A stretch of DNA of 20,178 nt from Plesiomonas sp051652165 (lineage in GTDB: Bacteria; Pseudomonadota; Gammaproteobacteria; Enterobacterales; CAMTGL01). Made by a program: the position numbers and the translations under genes. Below are positions 13,538 through 20,178 of this stretch, in pieces. Location of the stretch: the NCBI RefSeq assembly GCF_051652165.1, contig NZ_JBOFTR010000012.1, positions 1-20,178 of the forward strand. The letters run 5' to 3'. The notes beneath the pieces were generated by a model, which ran no database searches, was not told the DNA's origin, and worked only from the letters and a program-made list of their open reading frames with translations. How positions within the stretch are numbered: position 1 is the stretch's first letter; every line of letters starts with the position of its first letter.

Positions 13538-15709
13538 TTAGGCCTGCGGCAGGCTGTGGCGTGGATAGTAAGTGTCATTGGTGGCCGCTTTCTCGCGCAG
13601 ACCTGCAGGCACCTGATACAGCGCACCAAGTTCAGCAAGTGAGTCGGCCAGCGCCACATAATTGCGGCTGCCAAGGCTATCAAGGTAACGGCATGCCCCG
13701 CCACGGAACGGAGGGAAACCTAAACCGTAAACCAATGCCATGTCTGCTTCGGCAGGGCTGGCGATAATCCCCTCTTCCAAGCAACGGATCACCTCGTTAA
13801 TCATCGGGATCATCAGTCGGGCGATAATCTGGTCAGCAGTAAAATCACGCGCTTTTGCACACACCGGAGCCAGCAGTGTTGCGGTTACTGCATCGGCCAC
13901 TTTTTTCGGTTTTCCCTTGGCATCTTGGCTGTATAAATAGAACCCTTTACCGCTTTTTTGCCCGAAGCGCTGCTCGGTAAACATCACATCAACAGCATCA
14001 CGGTAATCTTTACTCATGCGTTGCGGGAAGCCAGCGGCCATCACTGCTTGGGCGTGGTGCGCGGTATCCATACCCACCACATCGAGCAGATAAGCAGGGC
14101 CCATCGGCCACCCGAACTGTTTTTCCATCACCTTATCGATTTGCTGGAAATCAGCGCCATCGCGTAGCAGCAGGCTGAATCCAGCAAAATAGGGGAACAA
14201 TACACGGTTCACGAAAAAGCCAGGGCAGTCATTGACCACAATCGGGGATTTGCCCATTTTGGCGGCATACGCCACCACACGGTTGATGGTCTCATCTGAG
14301 GTTTTTGCGCCCCGAATAATTTCAACCAGCGGCATACGATGAACCGGATTAAAAAAGTGCATCCCACAAAAGTTTTGCGGGCGTTGCAGGGCAGCGGCCA
14401 AGGTATTGATCGGAATAGTCGAGGTATTTGACGCTAAAATGGCCTCTTCACGGATTAAAGACTCCACCTCGCACAGTACGGCTTGTTTGATTTTTGGATT
14501 TTCAACCACGGCCTCGACAATAATATCGCTGCGGTCAATACCGTCATAACGCAGGCTCGGCGTAATCGATGCCAGCGTTTTGGCCATGCTTAGGCCACTG
14601 ATTTTTCCACGCTCAAGCTGCTTATCCAGCAACTTCGCCGCTTCGTTCATACCCAGCTCAAGTGATTTTTCACTGATATCCTTCATCAGTACCGGAACGC
14701 CTTTGAGCGCCGACTGATAAGCAATACCACCGCCCATAATACCCGCGCCCAATACTGCCGCATGTTCAGTCGGCTTACCGGATTTGGCGGCTTTGCGGGC
14801 CTGCCCCTTGATCTGTTGTTCGCTCAAAAACAGCCCGACCAGTGATTTAGCTACTTCAGAGTGCGCCAGCGGAATAAAGTGGCGAGTCTCAATTTGCAAC
14901 GCCTCGGCACGGGTACAGCGGGCTGCCGCTTCCACCGCGCATACTGCTGCCATCGGTGCCGGATAGTGTTTACCGGCAACTTGAGCAACCACCGCTTTGG
15001 CAGTGCTAAAGCTCATCGCCGCTTCGGTGCGATTAAGGGGTAACGGTTGTAACTTTACTGCGCGTCTAGCCTGCCAGTTGAGTCGGCCACTGATCGCCTC
15101 TTCCAGCATACTCAGCGCCGCAGCATGCAGTTTTTCCGGTGCGACGACCGCATCAAGCATACCGATTTTCAGTGCTTCTTCGGCCCGCAACTCTTTCCCT
15201 GCGGTAATAAGCTCAAGTGCACTGTCTGCACCAATTAAGCGTGGTAAACGTACTGAGCCGCCAAAGCCAGGCATGATCCCCAGTTTTGTTTCTGGCAGAC
15301 CCACGCGCGCATTGCTGTCGCCAACTCGCAAATCGGTCGCCAGCACGCACTCAAACCCGCCGCCTAGCGCAAACCCGTTAATGGCACACACGGTCGGTAC
15401 TGGCAGGTCTTCCAACTGATTGAAAATCGCATTGGCACGATCAAGCCACCCGTGCAGCTCATCGGCACTCAGTGTGAATAATCCCAAAAACTCCGTAATA
15501 TCGGCCCCAACAATAAATGCCTCTTTTGCTGAGGTCAGCAATAGCCCACGCAGAGTCGGCAGTGAATGCAAGATCGCCATCGCCTCACTGAGATTATTGA
15601 GCGTGTGGCGATCAAATTTATTCACTGCGCCAGATTGTGCGGAAAATTGTAATTCAGCAATACCCTCGTTTAGCCAGCGAAGGGACAAGGTTGGGCTATG
15701 ATAAAGCAT
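13538..15709 (-). CDS. fadB: Multifunctional beta-oxidation enzyme FadB (alpha subunit)
   Basis: FadB carries enoyl-CoA hydratase, delta3-cis-delta2-trans-enoyl-CoA isomerase and L-3-hydroxyacyl-CoA dehydrogenase activities. It has 723 residues (E. coli 729; the C-terminal tail is slightly shorter). The N-terminal crotonase domain (about 1-190) has catalytic E120 (GGGFECVLATD) and E140 (GLPETKLGIMPGFGG). The Rossmann NAD-binding motif is VLGAGIMGGGIAYQSA, near 315-330. The dehydrogenase catalytic region follows, with CGMHFFNPVHRMPLVEII and FGWPMGPAYLLDVVG. AGGAG lies 8 nt before the ATG. It is the first gene of fadBA. In E. coli the operon is repressed by FadR, but I found no convincing FadR operator here. 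Confidence 0.98.
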   Translation of the reverse strand: MLYHSPTLSLRWLNEGIAELQFSAQSGAVNKFDRHTLNNLSEAMAILHSLPTLRGLLLTSAKEAFIVGADITEFLGLFTLSADELHGWLDRANAIFNQLEDLPVPTVCAINGFALGGGFECVLATDLRVGDSNARVGLPETKLGIMPGFGGSVRLPRLIGADSALELITAGKELRAEEALKIGMLDAVVAPEKLHAAALSMLEEAISGRLNWQARRAVKLQPLPLNRTEAAMSFSTAKAVVAQVAGKHYPAPMAAVCAVEAAARCTRAEALQIETRHFIPLAHSEVAKSLVGLFLSEQQIKGQARKAAKSGKPTEHAAVLGAGIMGGGIAYQSALKGVPVLMKDISEKSLELGMNEAAKLLDKQLERGKISGLSMAKTLASITPSLRYDGIDRSDIIVEAVVENPKIKQAVLCEVESLIREEAILASNTSTIPINTLAAALQRPQNFCGMHFFNPVHRMPLVEIIRGAKTSDETINRVVAYAAKMGKSPIVVNDCPGFFVNRVLFPYFAGFSLLLRDGADFQQIDKVMEKQFGWPMGPAYLLDVVGMDTAHHAQAVMAAGFPQRMSKDYRDAVDVMFTEQRFGQKSGKGFYLYSQDAKGKPKKVADAVTATLLAPVCAKARDFTADQIIARLMIPMINEVIRCLEEGIIASPAEADMALVYGLGFPPFRGGACRYLDSLGSRNYVALADSLAELGALYQVPAGLREKAATNDTYYPRHSLPQA

Positions 15710-15969
15710 GGTTCTACGCTCCTGAGCCGGTGTGATATTTGCGGAAGTGATGACGAGTCGTCGCTCTCTATGATGCAGTGTGCGAGCAATTTAACAATAT
15801 TTCAACACGCATTTAAAACATTTGTTTAATTTTTTATTAACAAAGAGGTGAAACGATTCATATCACTTTTTCGGTAGAGAACCGCTTGTATATCAAGGAG
15901 CGGCGATAAACCGAGAGGCTGTGATACTATGCAGTATCTAGTCATTGATGAATAACGAAGGGGCACTCT
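15710..15969. promoter_or_regulatory. Divergent fadB/pepQ promoter region
   Basis: These 260 bp separate divergent fadB and pepQ. A GACGA-N-TCGTC palindrome lies at 15752-15762, about 45 bp upstream of the fadB start. A GATACT-N4-AGTATC inverted repeat lies at 15923-15938, about 30 bp upstream of pepQ. Neither matches a consensus I know. No clear -35/-10 pair stood out for either gene. Confidence 0.4.
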
Positions 15970-17280
15970 ATGGAACAGGCTTACCGCGCGCACATTACTG
16001 AATTGCAATTACGTACTCGAACCGTATTAGAGCGTCATCAGTTGCGCGGGCTTCTTATCCACTCTGGCGAACCTATTTACGCTTTTTTGGATGACAACAC
16101 CTATCCATTTCGGGTTAACCCCCACTTTAATGCTTGGGTACCTGTAACAAATGTTGCGCATAGCTGGTTATTAGTTGACGGTGATAATAAGCCGCAACTG
16201 TTCTTTTACTCACCAGTAGACTACTGGCATAGTGTTGAGCCATTACCAACCGCTTTTTGGACAGAAGAGGTTGAGCTGATTGCACTGCATCAGCCAGAAG
16301 ATATCCTGCAATATTTGCCGCAAGAGCGTAGCCATTTAGCCTATATTGGTGCCAGTGAGCAAAAAGCTGCTGATATGGGAATTGGGCACATCAATCCAAC
16401 CGCGATTTTGAATTTCTTTCACTATCACCGTGCCTTTAAAACCGATTATGAGCTGCACTGTATGCGGGAAGCACAAAAAATTGCCATTACTGGACACCGT
16501 GCAGCTCACGATGCATTTATGGCCAATATGAGCGAGTTTGATATTAATCTCGCGTATTTGGCCGCTACCGGTCAGAGTGACAGTTATGTGCCATACAACA
16601 ACATCGTGGCATTAAACCAAAACAGTGCCGTACTGCATTACACAACCTTGGCACAAAAAATACCAGCACGTTCAGAGAGCTTTTTACTGGATGCAGGAGC
16701 ATCATATAACGGCTATGCTGCTGATATCACTCGCACCTATGCGCGCGAGCAAAATGACTTTGCTGCACTGATTAGCGATATGCAGCAGCAGCAGCAAGCA
16801 TTAATTGCCAGCATCCAACCTGGTATGTGCTACACAGATTTGCACATTCAAATGCATCAGCGCATCGCAAGTGTGTTGCGTCAACATGATATTATCCGTA
16901 TGAGTGAAGACGCTATGATGGCAGAAGGTGTCACTCGCCCCTTCCTGCCACATGGTTTAGGCCACCTTCTTGGTCTGCAAGTGCATGATGTTGGTGGGTT
17001 TATGCAAGATGAACAGGGCACTCACCTTGCTGCACCAGCCGAGTATCCGGCTCTGCGCTGTACTCGGCAGCTTGAACCGCGCATGGTACTGACCATTGAA
17101 CCGGGCCTCTATTTTATTGACTCGCTGCTCGAGCCATGGAAACAGCACCCGCTGGCTGCCAACTTCAATTGGGCGAAAATCGATCAATTGCGCCCTTTTG
17201 GGGGGATTCGGATTGAAGATAATATTGTGATTACCGAACAGGGTATTGAAAACCTCACCCGTGATCTCACACTCAATTAA
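15970..17280 (+). CDS. pepQ: Xaa-Pro dipeptidase PepQ
   Basis: PepQ hydrolyses dipeptides with C-terminal proline in the cytoplasm. It has 436 residues (E. coli 443) and belongs to peptidase family M24 with the pita-bread fold. The five dimetal ligands are present: D241 and D252 (LLDAGASYNGYAADITRTY), H332 (HGLGHLLG), E377 (IEPGLYF) and E416 (GIRIEDN). The N-terminal domain (about 1-155) precedes the catalytic domain. AAGGGG lies 6 nt before the ATG. A short glutamine run (QQQQQ, 272-276) is a minor local oddity. It is divergent from fadB as in E. coli and begins a pepQ-yigZ-trkH-hemG series. Confidence 0.97.
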   Translation: MEQAYRAHITELQLRTRTVLERHQLRGLLIHSGEPIYAFLDDNTYPFRVNPHFNAWVPVTNVAHSWLLVDGDNKPQLFFYSPVDYWHSVEPLPTAFWTEEVELIALHQPEDILQYLPQERSHLAYIGASEQKAADMGIGHINPTAILNFFHYHRAFKTDYELHCMREAQKIAITGHRAAHDAFMANMSEFDINLAYLAATGQSDSYVPYNNIVALNQNSAVLHYTTLAQKIPARSESFLLDAGASYNGYAADITRTYAREQNDFAALISDMQQQQQALIASIQPGMCYTDLHIQMHQRIASVLRQHDIIRMSEDAMMAEGVTRPFLPHGLGHLLGLQVHDVGGFMQDEQGTHLAAPAEYPALRCTRQLEPRMVLTIEPGLYFIDSLLEPWKQHPLAANFNWAKIDQLRPFGGIRIEDNIVITEQGIENLTRDLTLN

Positions 17281-17316
17281 CCCTATTTTATTTTTTATTG
17301 ATGGCGCAGTACTTTT

Positions 17317-17931
17317 ATGGCGCATTATCCTATTCCTGCTCAAACTGCCGTGTTTGAAGAGGAGATAAAAAAAAGCCGCTTTATAACGCTATTAGCACAT
17401 ACTGCAGGGGTGGATGCAGCCAAATACTTCGTGAGTCAGGTCAAAGCCGAGCATCCACAAGCTCGGCATCATTGCTGGGCTTTTGTTGCTGGCAACCCAC
17501 ATGACTCACAACAATTAGGCTTCTCTGATGATGGTGAGCCTGCAGGTACAGCAGGCAAACCAATTTTGAACTGTTTGCTTGGCAGTGGTATAGGTGAGAT
17601 CACCGCCGTTGTTGTGCGGTATTACGGCGGAGTAAAACTAGGCACTGGTGGATTAGTGAGAGCATACGGGAATGGCACTCAACAGGCACTCAAGATATTG
17701 ATTAAAAAAGAGAAAGTTGAGCGTCAATATTACCGTGTCGAGTGTGACTATGCATTACTGAGTACCATTGAAAATATATTATCTGATTATCAAGGCGAAA
17801 AAATAGAGAGCACATTTGCAGAATATGTCACCTTAATACTTGCTCTGCCAAGTGAGAATGCCGCAACTGTTGCCGCTATACTTAACGATCGCTCTCGTGG
17901 TGGCGCTATATTTCAGGCATGGCCTAGATAA
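17317..17931 (+). CDS. yigZ: YigZ/IMPACT family protein
   Basis: A 204-residue protein, the same length as E. coli YigZ. The N-terminal UPF0029/Impact domain contains EEIKKSRFI (15-23), HPQARHHCWAF and the signature SDDGEPAGTAGKPIL. VVVRYYGGVKLGTGGL follows. The C-terminal domain (about 135-204) is EF-G domain IV-like. Bacterial function is not well defined; the eukaryotic relative IMPACT/YIH1 regulates Gcn2, which need not apply here. The Shine-Dalgarno is poor. The octamer ATGGCGCA occurs at the true start and 16 bp upstream (17301) out of frame, making an 18-codon overlapping ORF. It lies 36 bp after pepQ and before trkH. Confidence 0.95.
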   Translation: MAHYPIPAQTAVFEEEIKKSRFITLLAHTAGVDAAKYFVSQVKAEHPQARHHCWAFVAGNPHDSQQLGFSDDGEPAGTAGKPILNCLLGSGIGEITAVVVRYYGGVKLGTGGLVRAYGNGTQQALKILIKKEKVERQYYRVECDYALLSTIENILSDYQGEKIESTFAEYVTLILALPSENAATVAAILNDRSRGGAIFQAWPR

Positions 17932-17965
17932 TTGCACTTCATTTCGCTCAAAGGATTGCTGTTAC

Positions 17966-19420
17966 ATGCAGTTGCGCTCGATTACTCGCATTGTCGGTAT
18001 GCTCATTATGTTGTTCTCTGTCACTATGTGCATTCCAGCATTGGTGGCACTGCTGTATCGCGATGGTGCAGGTACTGCGTTTAGCAAAACATTTATCGCT
18101 GCACTAAGTCTTGGTGCACTGTTATGGTTTCCGCACCGCCACCATAAACATGATCTCAAATCACGTGATGGCTTCATCATCGTTGTCTTATTTTGGACAG
18201 TACTTGGCAGTGTTGGCGCGCTACCCTTTATTTTTGCTACTGAACTGCCTATCTCACTGACTGATGCCTTCTTTGAGTCTTTTTCTGGTCTGACGACCAC
18301 CGGTGCAACCGTCATTGTTGGGCTAGATACCCTGCCCAAAGCCCTGTTGTTTTACCGACAAATGCTGCAATGGCTTGGTGGTATGGGGATTATTGTCCTT
18401 GCCGTGGCCATTTTGCCATTATTAGGCGTGGGGGGAATGCAACTGTATCGTGCCGAAATGCCAGGGCCACAAAAAGATCATAAAATGCGCCCCCGTATTG
18501 CAGAAACAGCCAAAACACTCTGGCTTATTTACGTTTCGCTTACTGTTGCGTGCGCCCTCGCTTTTTGGGGGGCTGGAATGACCATTTTTGATGCCATTAG
18601 CCATAGCTTTTCCACTATCGCCATTGGGGGATTCTCTACCCATGATGCCAGTATAGGGTACTTTAATAGCCCACTTATTAACGTCATTACTGCTGTTTTT
18701 CTCATTATCGCCGGTTGTAACTTTGCCCTGCACTTCTCCGCTCTTACCAGTCGTACCCCGTGGCGAAACTATTGGCGAGATCCAGAGTGCCGCTTCTTTT
18801 TATTTGTACAACTGAGTCTAACACTACTCTGTTTTTGGGTTCTGCTCGAACAAGATATCTATGAGAGCGCAGGGTTAGCACTGGATAACGCCTTCTTTCA
18901 AGTTGTCTCTATCAGCACTACAGCCGGCTTTTCTACCGCCAGCTTTGCCGATTGGCCCTCTTTTTTACCTATATTGCTACTGTTTTCCTCCTTTATTGGC
19001 GGTTGTGCCGGATCAACTGGCGGTGGTTTAAAAGTAATCCGTATCCTCCTTCTTTACTTACAAGGGAATCGTGAACTAAAACGGCTGGTACACCCAAATG
19101 CGGTCTATACCATTAAACTGAGCCGTCGAGCGTTACCAGAGCATATTATTGAAGGTGTATGGGGGTTCTTTTCTGCTTATGCACTGGTTTTTATCCTTTG
19201 TATGATAGCAGTTATCGCGACCGGCGTTGATGAACTCACCGCCTTTTCCGCTGTCGTGGCCAGTCTTAACAACCTTGGTCCTGGGCTTGGGCTTGTTGCA
19301 CCGCACTTTGCTGATTTGAATACCAGCGCCAAATGGATATTGATCGTCGCCATGTTATTTGGTCGACTGGAAGTCTTTACCCTACTGGTCCTATTCACCC
19401 CTACTTTCTGGAAGAGCTGA
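17966..19420 (+). CDS. trkH: Trk system potassium uptake protein TrkH
   Basis: This integral membrane channel subunit imports K+ together with the cytoplasmic regulator TrkA, whose gene is not in the window. The ATG at 17966 gives 484 residues (E. coli TrkH 483). AAGGA lies 10 nt upstream. An earlier in-frame ATG (17840) lies inside yigZ and would add 42 residues with no counterpart. The four pore repeats each have their selectivity-filter glycine: TTTGAT (G113), AIGGFST (G221/G222), TTAGFST (G321) and LNNLGPG (G438). The gating-loop region GGCAGSTGGGLKVIR (346-360) is intact. It ends 2 bp before hemG. Confidence 0.97.
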   Translation: MQLRSITRIVGMLIMLFSVTMCIPALVALLYRDGAGTAFSKTFIAALSLGALLWFPHRHHKHDLKSRDGFIIVVLFWTVLGSVGALPFIFATELPISLTDAFFESFSGLTTTGATVIVGLDTLPKALLFYRQMLQWLGGMGIIVLAVAILPLLGVGGMQLYRAEMPGPQKDHKMRPRIAETAKTLWLIYVSLTVACALAFWGAGMTIFDAISHSFSTIAIGGFSTHDASIGYFNSPLINVITAVFLIIAGCNFALHFSALTSRTPWRNYWRDPECRFFLFVQLSLTLLCFWVLLEQDIYESAGLALDNAFFQVVSISTTAGFSTASFADWPSFLPILLLFSSFIGGCAGSTGGGLKVIRILLLYLQGNRELKRLVHPNAVYTIKLSRRALPEHIIEGVWGFFSAYALVFILCMIAVIATGVDELTAFSAVVASLNNLGPGLGLVAPHFADLNTSAKWILIVAMLFGRLEVFTLLVLFTPTFWKS

Positions 19421-19422
19421 TC

Positions 19423-19959
19423 ATGGCCGATACCTTGTTACTGCTGTACTCTAGTACTGACGGACAAACCCAACGCATCATGGCGAACATCGCCGCTACA
19501 CTCAGCCCTGCATCGGTAGAGCTGCGTGATATCCAGCAACCCTTCACACCACAGTGGGATAACTACCGCGCAGTCCTGATAGGGGCCTCCATCCGTTACG
19601 GGCACTTTAATCCTGCTGTCGAACAATTTATCGGGCAACACCAACAAACACTCAACGTTCGGCCTAGCGCGTTTTTTGGGGTTAACCTCACAGCCCGTAA
19701 AGAGGGTAAAAACACACCGGAAACTAATGCCTATATAAAGAAGTTCCTACAACGCTCCCCGTGGAAGCCGAAACTGGCCGCCGTTTTTGCCGGTGCACTC
19801 TACTACCCACGTTATAAATGGTTTGACCGCATCATGATCCAACTCATTATGCGCATTACTGGCGGAGAAACCGACACAAGCAAAGAAATTGAATACACCA
19901 ATTGGGATAAAGTGAAAGAATTCGCTCAACAATTCAGCGAATTAGCGCGCTTAAAATAG
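19423..19959 (+). CDS. hemG: Menaquinone-dependent protoporphyrinogen oxidase HemG
   Basis: HemG is an FMN flavodoxin-like enzyme that oxidises protoporphyrinogen IX to protoporphyrin IX and passes electrons to the quinone pool, so heme can be made without oxygen. The ATG at 19423 gives 178 residues (E. coli 181). An N-terminal flavodoxin phosphate-binding loop YSSTDGQTQ (9-17) is followed by IGASIRYGHF and the long-chain-insert block SPWKPKLAAVFAGALYYPRYKWFDR typical of HemG. GGETDTSKE lies near the C-terminus. It starts 2 bp after the trkH stop, implying coupling. It immediately precedes rrn promoters, as hemG precedes rrsA in E. coli. I saw no clear terminator between it and P1. Confidence 0.96.
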   Translation: MADTLLLLYSSTDGQTQRIMANIAATLSPASVELRDIQQPFTPQWDNYRAVLIGASIRYGHFNPAVEQFIGQHQQTLNVRPSAFFGVNLTARKEGKNTPETNAYIKKFLQRSPWKPKLAAVFAGALYYPRYKWFDRIMIQLIMRITGGETDTSKEIEYTNWDKVKEFAQQFSELARLK

Positions 19960-20008
19960 CAAAACAGCCTTTTTTCATGGAAAATGATTAAAAATGACGC
20001 GAACGCGT

Positions 20009-20063
20009 TATTTTTTTATATTATCCCTTGCACCAAACGCAAAACCCCCTATAATGCGACCCC
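20009..20063 (+). promoter_or_regulatory. rRNA operon promoter P1 with UP element and stringent discriminator
   Basis: TTGCAC (20028-20033) and TATAAT (20050-20055) are 16 bp apart, the short spacer typical of rrn P1. A GC-rich discriminator GCGACCCC follows. An A/T tract (about 20009-20024) sits where the alpha-CTD-binding UP element is expected. Position after hemG matches E. coli rrnA. Growth-rate and ppGpp control is expected from the family. Confidence 0.88.
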
Positions 20064-20145
20064 ACTGACACGGCAACCGTGATGCAAATCACTGAATGCT
20101 AACAGTAAAGAATAAAACGCTTTTAAGGGATGTGAAAAACAAACC

Positions 20146-20174
20146 TTGACAGCTAAAGGGAAATGCGGAATAAT
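20146..20174 (+). promoter_or_regulatory. rRNA operon promoter P2
   Basis: TTGACA (20146-20151, consensus) and AATAAT (20169-20174) are separated by 17 bp. The -10 elements of P1 and P2 are 119 bp apart, as in E. coli rrn tandem promoters. The 16S leader should begin just outside the window. Confidence 0.85.
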
Positions 20175-20178
20175 GCGC

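Noticed and set aside
12361..13704. N-terminally extended FadA of 447 residues
   Set aside because: The first 60 codons overlap the end of fadB in another frame. The ATG at 13524 has a good GGAGA site and gives exactly the family length of 387.
17840..17965. N-terminal extension of TrkH
   Set aside because: The upstream ATG is inside yigZ and its 42 residues have no counterpart in TrkH. The ATG at 17966 gives the family length and has AAGGA upstream.

Overview
The window comes from the chromosome of a gammaproteobacterium close to the Enterobacterales. Almost every gene has a near full-length E. coli counterpart, and two E. coli neighbourhoods are recognisable: glyS-glyQ-tag-yiaD, and fadA-fadB-pepQ-yigZ-trkH-hemG followed by an rRNA operon. 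Plesiomonas shigelloides is my best guess at the organism. This rests on protein resemblance recalled from memory plus the arginine decarboxylase; no database search was run.

Layout. (1) 1-150 is a hexanucleotide microsatellite that runs off the left edge, followed by about 450 bp without a convincing gene. (2) 601-5417 is an acid-stress/arginine module: a PotE-type amino acid/polyamine antiporter (minus) and a biodegradative arginine decarboxylase AdiA (plus), divergent around a 1.2-kb AT-rich intergenic region. That region holds a perfect FNR-type box, a 36-bp near-palindrome, a tandem 15-bp repeat and an 11-bp inverted repeat. (3) 5597-8586 is the glyQS operon for the two glycyl-tRNA synthetase subunits (minus). 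(4) tag (plus) encodes a DNA repair glycosylase. (5) 9399-10237 is a manganese module: promoter, yybP-ykoY-type riboswitch and a UPF0016/MneA-type exporter with a GTG start. (6) yiaD is an outer-membrane OmpA-type lipoprotein gene. (7) tusA-yoaB (minus) encodes a sulfur carrier and a RidA-family protein. A short two-TM membrane ORF of unknown function diverges from them. (8) fadBA (minus) is the beta-oxidation operon. (9) pepQ-yigZ-trkH-hemG (plus) leads to tandem rrn promoters P1 and P2 at the right edge, so 16S rRNA should begin just beyond the window.

Gene ends are well punctuated. Several intrinsic terminators lie between convergent genes and look bidirectional. The coding content is mainly housekeeping. 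The parts worth a second look are non-coding: the microsatellite, the regulatory architecture between the antiporter and adiA, the palindrome in front of the Mn riboswitch, and the unnamed small membrane ORF. I saw no mobile element, CRISPR array, tRNA, phage gene or clear defence system.
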